Shown here: positions 26,984-36,447 of the stretch, in pieces
Numbering within the stretch: position 1 is the stretch's first letter
Layout: each line of letters opens with the position of its first letter
NCBI GenBank assembly: GCA_937766455.1
Contig: CALLXD010000016.1
Span: 1-64,000, forward strand
Reading direction: 5' to 3'
From: Vicinamibacterales bacterium
Lineage (GTDB): Bacteria; Acidobacteriota; Vicinamibacteria; Vicinamibacterales; UBA8438
Length of the DNA: 64,000 bases
Position numbers and translations under genes: made by a program
Notes under the pieces: generated by a model
Databases searched by the model: none
Seen by the model: only the letters and a program-made list of their open reading frames with translations
Told to the model about the DNA's origin: nothing

Positions 26984-28009
26984 ATGGCACTGCGCGACAT
27001 TAAGGGACACACATCCATTCGCGAGCTGATCGCGCGTGCTGTCGCGCGCGATACGTTGCCGCCCAGCCTGGTCTTGACCGGGCCTGACGGCGTCGGCAAG
27101 CGTCGGCTGGCCCTGGCGGTGGCCGAGTTGCTCAACTGTGATGCGCGGCCCGAGGCGGGTCAGGCGGATTGGGACGCGTGCGGCGAGTGTCGGGCATGTC
27201 AACGGATTCGTCGCGGCGTGCACGCCGACGTGTTGCTCGTCGAGCCCGGCGACACCGGCGCGATAAAGGTGGATGCGGTCCGGGCGGTGGTTGAGCGAGC
27301 GGCCTACCGGCCATTCGAGGGGCGCCGACGCGCGGTGATCATCGACGACGCCGACCGCCTGGTTCCGGAAGCGCAGAATGCGTTGCTGAAGATCCTCGAA
27401 GAACCACCTGATGGTTCCGTGTTCCTGCTCGTGACCAGTCGGCCGCATATGCTGTTGCCGACCGTCCGATCCCGATGTCCAGACGTACGGTTTGGGGGTT
27501 TGCCCACCAGTGACATCGTCGACCTGCTCGTGCAGGACCACGCGTTCGAACCGGCGGCTGCCCGGGCTGCCGCCGCGACCGCGGATGGCAGCGTGGCGCG
27601 TGCGCTCGAAACCGGTTCTGCAGACCATCTTCAGGCGCGACAGAGCGCGGCGGCGGTGCTGCGGGTGTTGGCGGCGGCTCCGAACCCCAAGCGGCGCCTG
27701 GAGGCCGGCAAAGAGCTGGTCGGCGGGCGTCGGGGCGGCAAGTCCACTGCGTCGACGGATCGTGAGACACTGACACGACGTCTCCGCGCCCTGGGCACGC
27801 TCTTTCGTGACTTGCAGGTCGTGTCGTCGCGGGGCGAGGCCGCGTGGTTGTCGAACGCGGACCTGCTGACGGAGTTGACCGAGTTGGCGCGGTCCTACGA
27901 CACCCATCGCGCGGGACGAGGCTATGCCAGCGTCGACCGCGCCGTGCAGGCATTGACTCGGAACGCCAGCCCCAAGGTGGTCGTGGACTGGTTGACCCTG
28001 CAGTTGTAG
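26984..28009 (+). CDS. holB: DNA polymerase III subunit delta'
   Basis: Delta' is part of the clamp loader. The 341 residues have a Walker-A-like GPDGVGKRRLA near residue 32, the zinc module CGECRACQRIRRGVHAD, AVIIDDADRL in the Walker B position and ALLKILEEPPDGSVFLL (the LEEPP motif), followed by a sensor region SRPHMLLPTVRSRC. The C-terminal part is helical. It is followed by ricT, a common order in bacteria. Confidence 0.92.
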   Translation: MALRDIKGHTSIRELIARAVARDTLPPSLVLTGPDGVGKRRLALAVAELLNCDARPEAGQADWDACGECRACQRIRRGVHADVLLVEPGDTGAIKVDAVRAVVERAAYRPFEGRRRAVIIDDADRLVPEAQNALLKILEEPPDGSVFLLVTSRPHMLLPTVRSRCPDVRFGGLPTSDIVDLLVQDHAFEPAAARAAAATADGSVARALETGSADHLQARQSAAAVLRVLAAAPNPKRRLEAGKELVGGRRGGKSTASTDRETLTRRLRALGTLFRDLQVVSSRGEAAWLSNADLLTELTELARSYDTHRAGRGYASVDRAVQALTRNASPKVVVDWLTLQL

Positions 28010-28055
28010 GTCCTTTTCGTCGTTGGCATCACCGACGTATTGGGGGAGCGAATCA

Positions 28056-28859
28056 GTGGAAAACCAACCCGGCCCGGACACGGCGCCCCGGTATCTCAGC
28101 GTCAAGTTCGATCCCGTGGGCCGAGCCCGAACGTTCTTGCTGCCGGAGGTGGATTTCAACCCGGCGCTCGTTCCGGGCGAGCCGGTGGTCGTGCAGATCG
28201 GTGACCGGAAAGCCTACGGGGCGGCGGCGCCGACCATCTCGGCCATTGCTACGCGGACAGCTCCGACCGGCGATCGTCCGATGGCCGTCGTACGCCGCGC
28301 GTCTCGAGACGATGTCTTGCGTCGGTTACGGCACGAGCAGCGCGAGCGGGAGGCGAAGCGGATCGGATTGTTGAAGATCCGCGAGCGCGGGCTCCCGATG
28401 AAGCTGGTGTCAGTCGAGCAACTGTTCGACGGCTCCAAGCTGGTCTTTTCTTTCACAGCCGAAGGGCGCGTTGACTTCCGCCAGCTGGTTCGGGAACTTG
28501 CGAGCGAATTCAGAGTACGGATCGAGATGAAGCAGATCGGGTCTCGAGATGAAGCCAAATTGCTCGGCGGCTACGGCACGTGCGGCCGCCCGTTGTGTTG
28601 CACGACGTGGCTTCAATCGTTCGAGCCCATTTCGATCAAGATGGCGAAACGCCAGCATCTGAGCTTGAATCCGTCGCGCCTGTCTGGCGCCTGTGGTCGA
28701 CTCAAGTGCTGTCTCCGCTACGAACTGCCGAATGCGAAAGGCGAGCAGCACGCTGGGTGCGCGCACGAGAGCAGCTGCGAGCGCTCGGCCGGTGGTGGCT
28801 GTGGTGGCGAGTCTGGCGGCTGCAGCGACGGTGGGTGCGGGTCCTGCGGAAGCCACTGA
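28056..28859 (+). CDS. ricT: PSP1-domain protein, RicT (YaaT)-like
   Basis: The 267-residue protein starts at GTG 28056, behind GGGGAG. The PSP1 domain shows LVSVEQLFDGSKLVFSFTA and the paired cysteine motifs GTCGRPLCCTTW and ACGRLKCCLRYE, the cysteines that bind Fe-S clusters in Bacillus RicT. An acidic/aromatic end is replaced by an unusual Cys/Gly/Ser-rich tail of about 30 residues. In Bacillus the RicAFT complex helps RNA processing and development; its role here is unknown. The gene lies between holB and pdxA. Confidence 0.88.
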   Translation: MENQPGPDTAPRYLSVKFDPVGRARTFLLPEVDFNPALVPGEPVVVQIGDRKAYGAAAPTISAIATRTAPTGDRPMAVVRRASRDDVLRRLRHEQREREAKRIGLLKIRERGLPMKLVSVEQLFDGSKLVFSFTAEGRVDFRQLVRELASEFRVRIEMKQIGSRDEAKLLGGYGTCGRPLCCTTWLQSFEPISIKMAKRQHLSLNPSRLSGACGRLKCCLRYELPNAKGEQHAGCAHESSCERSAGGGCGGESGGCSDGGCGSCGSH

Positions 28860-28872
28860 GGCGGTCCACGAC

Positions 28873-29805
28873 ATGAGCGCGCGCATCCGTGTCGGGATCA
28901 CGGTAGGAGACCCGGCCGGAATCGGCCCGGAGATTGCTCGCGCTGCCGCGGCAGATCCACGGGTCACTGCGGTGTGCGAGCCAGTGTTGTACGGCCCGGC
29001 TGCTGACAACAGTGTGGTCTTCTCACCCGGCGTGCTCTCGGCCGAGGCGGGCCGTGCCGCGTATGAAGCGATAGAGCGTGCTACCGCGGACGCCGTGGCC
29101 GGTCGGATCGATGCTATGGCTACCGGCCCGATTCATAAGGAAGCCTTCGCGCTCGCGGGGTTCGCGTGGCGCGGGCATACGGAACTCCTGGCCCATCTCA
29201 CCGGCGCGGCGGAGGTGGCCATGATGTTCTACTCCTCCCGCTTGTGTGTGGTGCTCGTGACGGTCCATGTTGCGCTGTCGGCTGTTCCACGGCTACTCAC
29301 CCGTCGGCGGGTCGAGGCGACACTGGCGCTGACGGCGACAGCACTGCCGCGCTTCGGTATTCCCAGTCCGAGGCTGGCCGTGGCTGGTGTCAACCCGCAC
29401 GCCGGTGAAGGAGGACTGCTGGGTTCTGAAGATCGAGACGTCCTGGTGCCGGCGATAGCATCGGCTCGGGAACGCGGGTTGGACGTGACCGGGCCAATTC
29501 CAGCGGATACGGTGTTTCGGCAGGCGGTGGCTGGCCGTTTCGATGCGGTGATCGCGTGCTACCACGACCAGGGATTGATTCCGGTCAAGCTGGTGGCGTT
29601 CGGCGAGGCCGTGAATGTGACGCTCGGGCTCCCGATCATCCGGACGTCGGTCGACCACGGAACCGCGTTCGACATCGCGGGGAAGGGCCTCGCCGACGCA
29701 TCGAGCCTCGTCCAGGCCGTGCGGCTCGCGGCGCGCCTGGCGCGCGGTTGGGACCAGCAGCCCGTCGCGCTGTCGTCAGGTTCCACGGGTGAGGCCCGGT
29801 CCTGA
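28873..29805 (+). CDS. pdxA: 4-hydroxythreonine-4-phosphate dehydrogenase
   Basis: PdxA oxidises 4-phosphohydroxy-L-threonine in pyridoxal phosphate synthesis. The 310 residues start MSARIRVGITVGDPAGIGPE. The family motifs are ATGPIHKEA, GFAWRGHTELLAHL with a metal-ligand histidine, VAGVNPHAGEGGLLG and ACYHDQGLIPVK, with the other metal-ligand histidines. A longer frame from 28693 only overlaps ricT and is rejected. Confidence 0.93.
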   Translation: MSARIRVGITVGDPAGIGPEIARAAAADPRVTAVCEPVLYGPAADNSVVFSPGVLSAEAGRAAYEAIERATADAVAGRIDAMATGPIHKEAFALAGFAWRGHTELLAHLTGAAEVAMMFYSSRLCVVLVTVHVALSAVPRLLTRRRVEATLALTATALPRFGIPSPRLAVAGVNPHAGEGGLLGSEDRDVLVPAIASARERGLDVTGPIPADTVFRQAVAGRFDAVIACYHDQGLIPVKLVAFGEAVNVTLGLPIIRTSVDHGTAFDIAGKGLADASSLVQAVRLAARLARGWDQQPVALSSGSTGEARS

Positions 29806-29808
29806 GTC

Positions 29809-30276
29809 ATGGCTGTTGAGACATCTGATTCCGAAAAGCTGATTGCCGACAACCGGAAGGCGCGGCACGACTACGCGCTCTTCGACACCTATGAGGCGGG
29901 TATCGTGTTGCTCGGGACGGAGGTGAAGGCGATCCGCGAAGGGCGGGTCAATCTGCGCGATAGTTACGGGCGGCTCGAGGACGGTGAGGTGTTTCTCTAC
30001 AATGTGCACATCAGCCCGTACAGCCATCGTGGCTACGCCGACCACGAGCCGATGCGGCGGCGAAAACTGCTGCTGAACAAGCGGGAAATCCGAAAGCTGA
30101 TCGGGAAAGTCGTCGAGCGCGGGATGACGCTTGTCCCGGTGCGCATGTATTTCAAGCGGGGCCGTGTGAAGGTGGCCATCAGCCTGGCCAAGGGCAAGCG
30201 GGAATACGACAAGCGGGAGACCGTTCGCGCCCGTGACGCGGATCGGGAAGCGCGGGCGGCCATCAAGAATCAATGA
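29809..30276 (+). CDS. smpB: SsrA-binding protein SmpB
   Basis: SmpB brings tmRNA to stalled ribosomes. The 155 residues have the oligonucleotide-binding core: ADNRKARHDYAL, GIVLLGTEVKAIREGRVNL, then FLYNVHISPYSHRG, and the C-terminal LAKGKREYDKRETVRARD helix that enters the decoding centre. Its length is normal. No tmRNA gene is seen in this window. Confidence 0.96.
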   Translation: MAVETSDSEKLIADNRKARHDYALFDTYEAGIVLLGTEVKAIREGRVNLRDSYGRLEDGEVFLYNVHISPYSHRGYADHEPMRRRKLLLNKREIRKLIGKVVERGMTLVPVRMYFKRGRVKVAISLAKGKREYDKRETVRARDADREARAAIKNQ

Positions 30277-31148
30277 CAACGTTGGTGACGGGCGCCTCCG
30301 GGCAGCTGGGGCTTGAGGTCAGTCGTCGTTTCGGCCGGGACGGCGACGTGGTCGCGATGACCCGTGCCCAACTGGATATCACCGATCACGGCGCGGTCCT
30401 CGCGACCGTTGCCCGCGCCCGGCCCGATGTCATCGTCAACTGCGCGGCGTACAACGACGTGGACGGCGCTGAGACCGACCCGGTGACCGCGATGACCGTG
30501 AACGGCCTTGCGGTGCGCTCGCTGGCGGCGGCGGCTCGGGAGGCCGGCGCGACACTTGTCCACTACAGCACCGACTTCGTGTTCGACGGACAGTCCAGTC
30601 GCCCCTACGACGAATACGCAGAGCCAGCCCCGCAGAGCGTCTACGCGAGCTCGAAGCTGCTCGGTGAGTGGTTCGCGACCGGCACGCCACGGCACTATGT
30701 CCTGCGTGTTGAGAGCCTGTTTGGCGGCGGGGCCGAGTCGCCGCAGCCCGCTGGCCGGCGGCTTGGCAGCACGCTGGATAGGATCGTGGATGCGCTGCTG
30801 GATGGACGTCCGGTGAAGGGCTTTACAGACCGGACCGTCTCTCCGAGCTACGTGCCGGACGTGGCGGCGGCAACCGAGATGCTTGTGTCCAGACCGGCGC
30901 CGGTCGGCCTGTACCACTGTGTCAACGGAGGACTGGCTACCTGGTTCGAGGTCGCCCAGGTAGCGGCGTCACGCCTCGGGTGCGAGTCGCTGCTGTCACC
31001 GGTGACCAGTGACACGGTCGAGATGCGGGCTGCCCGGCCTCGATTCTGCGCCTTGTCCAACGAGAAGATCGTCACCGCCGGGGCCAGCATGCCCCCATGG
31101 GAAGACGCACTGGATCGGTACCTCGTCGCGCGTGGACGTCCCGACTAG
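30273..31148 (+). CDS. RmlD-like sugar-nucleotide reductase
   Basis: This 291-residue extended SDR begins TLVTGASGQLGLEVSR, a Rossmann motif, followed by VIVNCAAYNDVDGAE, VHYSTDFVFDGQ and the catalytic YASSK. These are the marks of dTDP-4-dehydrorhamnose reductase (RmlD/RfbD). The rml partner genes are not here, so rhamnose synthesis is not shown; the product may be another deoxysugar or the enzyme may be part of S-adenosylmethionine metabolism as in related proteins. The ATG overlaps the smpB stop. Confidence 0.8.
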   Translation: MTTLVTGASGQLGLEVSRRFGRDGDVVAMTRAQLDITDHGAVLATVARARPDVIVNCAAYNDVDGAETDPVTAMTVNGLAVRSLAAAAREAGATLVHYSTDFVFDGQSSRPYDEYAEPAPQSVYASSKLLGEWFATGTPRHYVLRVESLFGGGAESPQPAGRRLGSTLDRIVDALLDGRPVKGFTDRTVSPSYVPDVAAATEMLVSRPAPVGLYHCVNGGLATWFEVAQVAASRLGCESLLSPVTSDTVEMRAARPRFCALSNEKIVTAGASMPPWEDALDRYLVARGRPD

Positions 31149-31167
31149 TGGCCCCCCGGCAGTCTTC

Positions 31168-32274
31168 TTAGCGCAAGATCTCATCGACGAGGGTCGACAC
31201 GCGGCGCGCGATCGCGAGGCACGCCGTCAGGCCGGGCGAGTCGATGCCCGCCGCGTGGACCAGCCTCGGCTGCTGCGCATCGCGCTCGATCAGGAAGTCC
31301 GAGAAGGCGGAGGCGTCTGGGCTGAGCTTGGCGCGGATTCCGGTGCCGCCCAGGCGCACGTCGTCCGGCCGGATCGTCGGCAGCAGTTGCCGGGTCGGTT
31401 CGATGAACGCGCTGGCCGGGAGTCGGTCTTCCTCATGGTCTCGCTTGTCTTCCTGGTAGCGCGTCGTGGGCCCGACCATGACCGTACCCCACGTGGTGGG
31501 GGTCACGTGCACGCCGAGGTGTTCGCCCACACGTGGAGGTAACGGATAGACGGGGCGTGAGACCAGCCCGCGACTGGCGCCCGCCAGTTCCGCGTACTCG
31601 CCGCGACACGGGTAAATCGTGAAGTCTTGTCCCCCGAGGATGGCGGAGACGTCATCGGCGTACAACCCTGCCGCGTTCACCACCGCGCGCGTTCTGATCG
31701 TTTCGGCGGGCGTCCGCAGGTCGAGCCAGTGTGCCGCCACCTCGGCCGTGCTGCCTATGAGCGGCATGGCGGGCAGGGTGATGACTTCGCGAGCACCCGC
31801 ATCCCGCTGCAGCGCACGCACCAGGGCCTCCGTGTCCACGATGCCAGTGGAGGGCGACCAGATGGCGGCCCCTGCGGCGACGTGCGGTTCCAGCCGGCTG
31901 ACGAAGGCTCGATCCACCAGTTCGAGGTCGCCCACCGCGTTCGCCAGCCCGCGCGCCATCAGATCCTGCAGCCGGGTGTCGTCCTCCCCTGGGCCTGCAA
32001 CGATGAATTTTCCGCATCGTTGATACGGAACGTCGTGCGCCTCACAGAACCGGTAGAGGGCATCGCGACCTTCGACGCAGAGTCGCGCTTTCAGCGAGCC
32101 GCGGGGATAGTAGATGCCGGCGTGCACGACGCCACTGTTGTGCGTACTCGTTTCCGTGCCGAGGCGGGCATGCCGCTCCAATACACACACCGTTCGGCCG
32201 GGGCGTGCCGTTGCCCGCGCGCACGCGAGGCCCACCACACCGCCGCCCACGATCACCAGATCGACTTCTTCCAT
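31168..32274 (-). CDS. lhgO: L-2-hydroxyglutarate oxidase-like FAD protein
   Basis: This 368-residue protein has the FAD-binding [18 protein letters not shown] at its N-terminus, then [20 protein letters not shown], which is diagnostic of LhgO, and a C-terminal [17 protein letters not shown]. LhgO oxidises L-2-hydroxyglutarate to 2-oxoglutarate and feeds electrons to the quinone pool. It is convergent with the RmlD-like gene, with only about 20 bases between the stops. Confidence 0.88.
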   Translation of the reverse strand: MEEVDLVIVGGGVVGLACARATARPGRTVCVLERHARLGTETSTHNSGVVHAGIYYPRGSLKARLCVEGRDALYRFCEAHDVPYQRCGKFIVAGPGEDDTRLQDLMARGLANAVGDLELVDRAFVSRLEPHVAAGAAIWSPSTGIVDTEALVRALQRDAGAREVITLPAMPLIGSTAEVAAHWLDLRTPAETIRTRAVVNAAGLYADDVSAILGGQDFTIYPCRGEYAELAGASRGLVSRPVYPLPPRVGEHLGVHVTPTTWGTVMVGPTTRYQEDKRDHEEDRLPASAFIEPTRQLLPTIRPDDVRLGGTGIRAKLSPDASAFSDFLIERDAQQPRLVHAAGIDSPGLTACLAIARRVSTLVDEILR

Positions 32275-32344
32275 GCGCTCGTTTCGCCGTCGAACCCTAC
32301 CATGGGCGGCATGCTATATTGAGCCGCCCGGCGCCGCCACTCTC

Positions 32345-32428
32345 ATGTCCTCATCCCGCGACGCACTCATCCAGAGAATCCGTCGTCGAGAGGCCCGTCT
32401 TGGGGTGACCGGCCTCGGCTTCGGTTGA
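32345..32428 (+). pseudogene. Nucleotide-sugar dehydrogenase N-terminal scrap
   Basis: The 27 codons read ALIQRIRRREARLGVTGLGFG and stop. The pattern I-x-x-R-E-A-x-x-G-V-x-G-L-G-(Y/F) is the usual start of UDP-glucose/ManNAc-type dehydrogenases, where GLGYVGLPLA would follow. Here a TGA replaces that sequence and no further homology is visible before gmd. It marks the left border of the polysaccharide locus and suggests a deletion there. Confidence 0.45.
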
Positions 32429-32480
32429 AGTGGGTCTCGCCACTCATTTCGTCCTCGTCTGAGTTATCCTTTTATCGACT

Positions 32481-33467
32481 ATGTCCAAACGCGCCATCAT
32501 TAGCGGAATTACAGGTCAAGACGGGTCCTATCTCGCCGAGTTGTTGCTTGACAAGGGGTATGAGGTCGTCGGGATCACCCGGCGGCTGAGCGCTCCGAAC
32601 ACCGGGCGCATCGAGCACCTGCTGGGACGGATCGAGCTCCGACCGGCCGACCTGCTCGATCAGCTGTCATTGATGAAGGTCGTCGACGAGGTGCGTCCCC
32701 ACGAGTTTTACAATCTGGCGGCGATGTCGTTTGTGCCGGCGTCTTGGGATCAGCCGTTGCTGACTGGCGAGTTCAATGCCCAGGGCGTGACGCGAGTGCT
32801 CGAAGCCGTCCGCCGCATCGACACATCGATCCGGTTGTATCAGGCGTCATCGAGCGAGATGTACGGCAAGGTGCGGGAGATACCGCAGACCGAGGAGACC
32901 CCGTTCTATCCGCGCAGCCCGTACGGTGTCTCGAAGGCGTTTGCGCACTACATCACCGTGAACTACCGCGAGAGCTACGACCTCTTCGCGGCGTCCGGCA
33001 TCCTGTTCAATCACGAGTCTCCTCGGCGCGGTCTCGAGTTCGTGACACGCAAGGTGACCGATGGCGTGGCTCGGATCAAGTTGGGTCTCGCCGACAGTCT
33101 GTCCCTGGGAAATCTGGACGCGCAACGCGACTGGGGATTCGCAGGGGACTACGTATGGGCGATGTGGTTGATGTTGCAGCAGGACAAGCCCGGAGACTAC
33201 GTCATTGCCACCGGCGTCAGTCACTCGGTTCAGGAACTGGTGCAGACAGCATTCGAGCATGTCGGACTGGACTGGCGAGAGCATGTCAAGACCGATCCCA
33301 GATTCCTGCGGCCCGCCGAAGTCGACCATCTGATTGGTGATTCATCCAAAGCGCGGGAGCAGCTAGGTTGGCAGCCCAAGGTCGACTTCACTGGGCTGGT
33401 CACGATGATGGTCGACGCCGACCTCGAGCGACATCGATTGCACCCCGCTCCCGTTGCTGTGTACTGA
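32481..33467 (+). CDS. gmd: GDP-mannose 4,6-dehydratase
   Basis: Gmd converts GDP-mannose to GDP-4-keto-6-deoxymannose, the precursor of fucose, rhamnose-D and related sugars. The 328 residues begin [19 protein letters not shown], with the NADP loop, and contain [15 protein letters not shown], the catalytic SSSEMYGKV and [10 protein letters not shown] (YxxxK), then [18 protein letters not shown]. The length is normal. No GDP-fucose synthase or Rmd lies beside it; the RmlD-like gene at 30273 is one candidate for the next step. Confidence 0.93.
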   Translation: MSKRAIISGITGQDGSYLAELLLDKGYEVVGITRRLSAPNTGRIEHLLGRIELRPADLLDQLSLMKVVDEVRPHEFYNLAAMSFVPASWDQPLLTGEFNAQGVTRVLEAVRRIDTSIRLYQASSSEMYGKVREIPQTEETPFYPRSPYGVSKAFAHYITVNYRESYDLFAASGILFNHESPRRGLEFVTRKVTDGVARIKLGLADSLSLGNLDAQRDWGFAGDYVWAMWLMLQQDKPGDYVIATGVSHSVQELVQTAFEHVGLDWREHVKTDPRFLRPAEVDHLIGDSSKAREQLGWQPKVDFTGLVTMMVDADLERHRLHPAPVAVY

Positions 33468-33518
33468 CACAGCGTTGGTCGTTCGACAGTCACTCCGCAG
33501 CTCGTCTCCAGCGCCCTC

Positions 33519-34505
33519 ATGCCACGCGCGTTGATCACGGCGGTTCCATTCGGCGAAGTTGATCCGTCGTCGCTGGACTTGCTCCGTGCCGCCGGCGTGT
33601 CCTTCGATCTGAACCCGCTCGGTCGCAGGCTGACGGGCGAAGAACTGGCCTCCCTCATCACCGGCTACGACGTGCTCATTGCCGGGACTGAACCGATCAC
33701 GGGTCGTGCCATCGAGTCGGCTGACCGGTTGCGGTTGATTTCCCGCGTGGGCGTCGGCCTCGATAGCGTCGATCTCTCTGCTGCCCGGCGGCGAGGGATC
33801 CCGGTCGCCTACACGCCAGAGGCGCCTGCCGACGCCGTGGCGGAGCTCACCATCGGGATGGCGCTGTCGCTCCTGCGCGGTGTGCACCTGGCCAACCAGG
33901 CCGTGCACCGCGGCATCTGGCAACGGCTGCAGGGCCGGCGGCTGGCGCGCGTGACGGTCGGAGTTGTCGGGGTGGGGCGCATCGGTCGGCGAGTGATCCG
34001 TTTGCTGGCGGCGTTCGGGTGTCGCGTGCTCGCACACGACGTTAGCCCCGGAGTGCTGGACAGCCCGGACGACACCGTCACCTGGGTTGATCTCGCCACG
34101 CTGCTCCGAGAGTCTGATCTGGTGACGCTGCACGTACCCCTGACGCGTCGGACGCGGCACCTGGTTGGTGCCGGTGAGTTGGCTCAGATGCAGTCCGATG
34201 CATTCCTGATCAACACCTGCCGCGGCGGGGTCGTCGATGAAGCGGCTCTCGCATCGGCGTTGCGGCATGGTCGCCTCGCGGGCGCCGCGGTCGATACGTT
34301 CACGCACGAGCCGTATGATGGGGAGCTTGTCGGCCTCGAGACCTGTCTGATCACGCCCCACATGGGGTCGATGGCCGCAGATTGCCGTCTCCGCATGGAA
34401 ACCGGGGCGGCGCAGAACGTGGTCGCCTTTCTGCGCGGAGACCCGCTTGATGAGCTGGTGCCGGAGTCAGAGTACGAGCTGCACGCAGAGGACGAGTCGC
34501 TCTGA
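33519..34505 (+). CDS. D-isomer-specific 2-hydroxyacid dehydrogenase
   Basis: This 328-residue protein resembles SerA-type phosphoglycerate dehydrogenases. It has SRVGVGLDSVDL, PADAVAELTIGMAL, the NAD-binding VGVVGVGRIGRRVIRL, NTCRGGVVDEAAL with the catalytic arginine, and DTFTHEP with the catalytic glutamate. ITPHMGS supplies the catalytic histidine. There is no regulatory ACT domain. In this locus it may oxidise a sugar-acid or a precursor of a keto-acid sugar, but the substrate is not evident. Confidence 0.85.
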   Translation: MPRALITAVPFGEVDPSSLDLLRAAGVSFDLNPLGRRLTGEELASLITGYDVLIAGTEPITGRAIESADRLRLISRVGVGLDSVDLSAARRRGIPVAYTPEAPADAVAELTIGMALSLLRGVHLANQAVHRGIWQRLQGRRLARVTVGVVGVGRIGRRVIRLLAAFGCRVLAHDVSPGVLDSPDDTVTWVDLATLLRESDLVTLHVPLTRRTRHLVGAGELAQMQSDAFLINTCRGGVVDEAALASALRHGRLAGAAVDTFTHEPYDGELVGLETCLITPHMGSMAADCRLRMETGAAQNVVAFLRGDPLDELVPESEYELHAEDESL

Positions 34506-34529
34506 GCGGCAGGTAGCCGCGAGCGCCTC

Positions 34530-35492
34530 CTATCCGTTGGGGGGCGTCATGCCAGGCAAGACGATTCGGTGCAGGTCTACCAGCGGCGGGACCGCCCTCC
34601 AATCAAAGCCGAGCTTCCAGATCCCGTCACTCAGCCGTTCGATGGGGGCATCCCGAAGACCCCAGTCCTCGCGGTTGTCGTAGATCACGTCGTGGTTGTG
34701 CCAGACACGCCCCCACCGACGGTGCGCCTGATCTCGGCTGGCGATGTGTTTTGAGGTCTGGTAACTCGCCAGATGGGCGACATGGTAGATCGGTGGTCCG
34801 ATGTCCGCGATCGCCACACCACTGGACTGCGCCTTGACGAGGAAATTGTGATCCACCCCGATCCGAACCATCCGATAAATCTCGTTGAATCCGCGTAGCT
34901 GGTGGAACGTCTCCCGGTCGAGGAGGGTGAAGTCACCGGCGGCGCCCGCATACAGGGGTGGTGCAATCGGTCTTCTTGGCACGTGGTTGTCTGGATTGTC
35001 GAGCAACTCGTGGTGCAAAGTACTGTCGTCGATGCCCAGTTTGAGGTCTATGCGGTTTGCTCGGTACACACACCGTGGTTGCAGCGTGCCTGAGGCCAGC
35101 GCACGGCCCATGGCCGCGCTCAGGATCAGGTCGGTGTTCGTTGTGAGGAGGTATTGCCCGGTGGCGCGCTGGATGCCGACGTTCTTGGCGACAAACTCGA
35201 GATACTCGAGTTGCGGATTCAAGCTCATCGCGTCCTGGTAGCGGTTGTCGACCACGTAGGTGGTGACCCGCTCCCGGAAACGCGCGGGTAGCGCGTCACG
35301 GAGCCGCTCGCCGAGCAAGGCTCGCCCAGGAGTGGGGCACCACTCCACGAGCACCACCTCGGTCGACAGCTGCCGTTCGGCGAGGAGTTCGAGGTTGAAC
35401 GCGAGGACGCGGAAGAAGCGACTGACGAAGCTACCGCCGTAGTCGTCGTTGCGACCAGTGAGCACGAGGCTCAGGAACGGGGGCGCACTCAC
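34530..35492 (-). CDS. GT-A-type glycosyltransferase-like protein
   Basis: The 320 residues have a GT2-like start (LSLVLTGRNDDYGGSF), EVVLVEWCPTP, a mid-domain FVAKNVGIQRATGQYLLTTN followed by TDLILS that fits the DxD strand region, and GAAGDFTLLDRETFHQLRG, the acceptor-side motif of many GT-A enzymes. The end is aromatic-rich. It overlaps the following minus-strand gene by ATGA. The donor and acceptor sugars are unknown. Confidence 0.65.
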   Translation of the reverse strand: MSAPPFLSLVLTGRNDDYGGSFVSRFFRVLAFNLELLAERQLSTEVVLVEWCPTPGRALLGERLRDALPARFRERVTTYVVDNRYQDAMSLNPQLEYLEFVAKNVGIQRATGQYLLTTNTDLILSAAMGRALASGTLQPRCVYRANRIDLKLGIDDSTLHHELLDNPDNHVPRRPIAPPLYAGAAGDFTLLDRETFHQLRGFNEIYRMVRIGVDHNFLVKAQSSGVAIADIGPPIYHVAHLASYQTSKHIASRDQAHRRWGRVWHNHDVIYDNREDWGLRDAPIERLSDGIWKLGFDWRAVPPLVDLHRIVLPGMTPPNG

Positions 35493-36013
35493 GATGGTGT
35501 GGTCGGGGCCGGGGCCTTGCCGGTCGATTCTCCGGCCGGGTAGTCGACACTATTCCGCGTCCGGCGGTCCAGCACGGTGATCGCCCCTTCGAGCACATCG
35601 AGTTTGGTTTCCATCGTCAGCAGGTGTCCGCGGGTGAGCGCGATGACCTGTTCTGCCTGCTTCAGACGTTCGCGCTTGTCTCGGAAGGCGGCAACCTTCC
35701 CCTTCCACCGCTCCACCTCCTGTGTCGCGGCGGCGACGCGGTCGTTTGCCTCGGCCGCCTGCTGTTTCCGCTGTGTCGCGTCCCGCCGAGCCGCCTCGTT
35801 GCGTTGTCTGGCGTCGGCGACCTGTGCCTTGAGCGTGTTGACGCGTTCGGTGGCGGCGTGCAGGTGTGCGGCCCGCGCGAGACCAAACAGACCGAGGAGT
35901 CCTGAAAACATGGGAGAGACGCTGCTGCCTGAGAGGACGATAGCCGCCCCATAGCCGCTGCGCAACAATTCTATCCCAGAGCGCCGCCGGGCGGGGGTAT
36001 CATGACGGCTCAT
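35489..36013 (-). CDS. Coiled-coil protein
   Basis: The frame allows 174 residues from ATG 36013; ATG 35911 (MFSGLLGLFG) gives 140 and removes a leader without features. A short hydrophobic segment is followed by a long coiled coil (about 55-120 of the long form) built of Ala, Gln, Glu and Arg heptads such as TLKAQVADARQRNEAARRD, then a shorter helix and a Pro-rich end. I recognise no family. It is divergent from the small gene at 36061. Membrane anchoring by the hydrophobic N-terminus is possible. Confidence 0.55.
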   Translation of the reverse strand: MSRHDTPARRRSGIELLRSGYGAAIVLSGSSVSPMFSGLLGLFGLARAAHLHAATERVNTLKAQVADARQRNEAARRDATQRKQQAAEANDRVAAATQEVERWKGKVAAFRDKRERLKQAEQVIALTRGHLLTMETKLDVLEGAITVLDRRTRNSVDYPAGESTGKAPAPTTPS

Positions 36014-36060
36014 GGGTCACCGGGGCGGCCGGCCGGCGTCGGTCTGGTCCTGGGAGCAAC

Positions 36061-36447
36061 ATGGCCACTTCAACGGATCTTGAGCAACGACTGGTTGATG
36101 CCGACTCGCGGCTGCGCCAGCTGGCCGGCCTGTTGCGACCAGTAGCCGCCGTTGGCTCGGATTCTGACTCGCAGTCCAGGTCACACGGTGCTCCCGTGCC
36201 GCCGATGGATCAATTGTTGGAGCGGATCGAAAGCGCCACCGCCGCTCTCCACGCCTCGACGGTCCACGACGCCGCCGACCTGTTTATCATGCGCGCACTG
36301 CTGGCCGACGTCTCGTTGGTGGTCGCCGCTTTTCGTCATTCCGCGACCGCTGGCGGGCGAGCCCTCGATGAGGCCCGGGCACAGGTCGAGAGCGCCAGAC
36401 CGGACGTCGTTGCGCGCAAAGAAAGGGACGGGACAGTCACGTCGTGA
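36061..36447 (+). CDS. Hypothetical helical protein
   Basis: This 128-residue protein starts at ATG 36061 behind GGGAG. It is mostly helical by composition: LEQRLVDADSRLRQLAGLL, a Ser-rich linker, then MDQLLERIESATAALHAS and ADVSLVVAAFRHS. No membrane helix, cysteine cluster or known motif is seen. It overlaps the coiled-coil methyltransferase gene by GTGA, so the two are probably made together and may interact. Confidence 0.6.
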   Translation: MATSTDLEQRLVDADSRLRQLAGLLRPVAAVGSDSDSQSRSHGAPVPPMDQLLERIESATAALHASTVHDAADLFIMRALLADVSLVVAAFRHSATAGGRALDEARAQVESARPDVVARKERDGTVTS

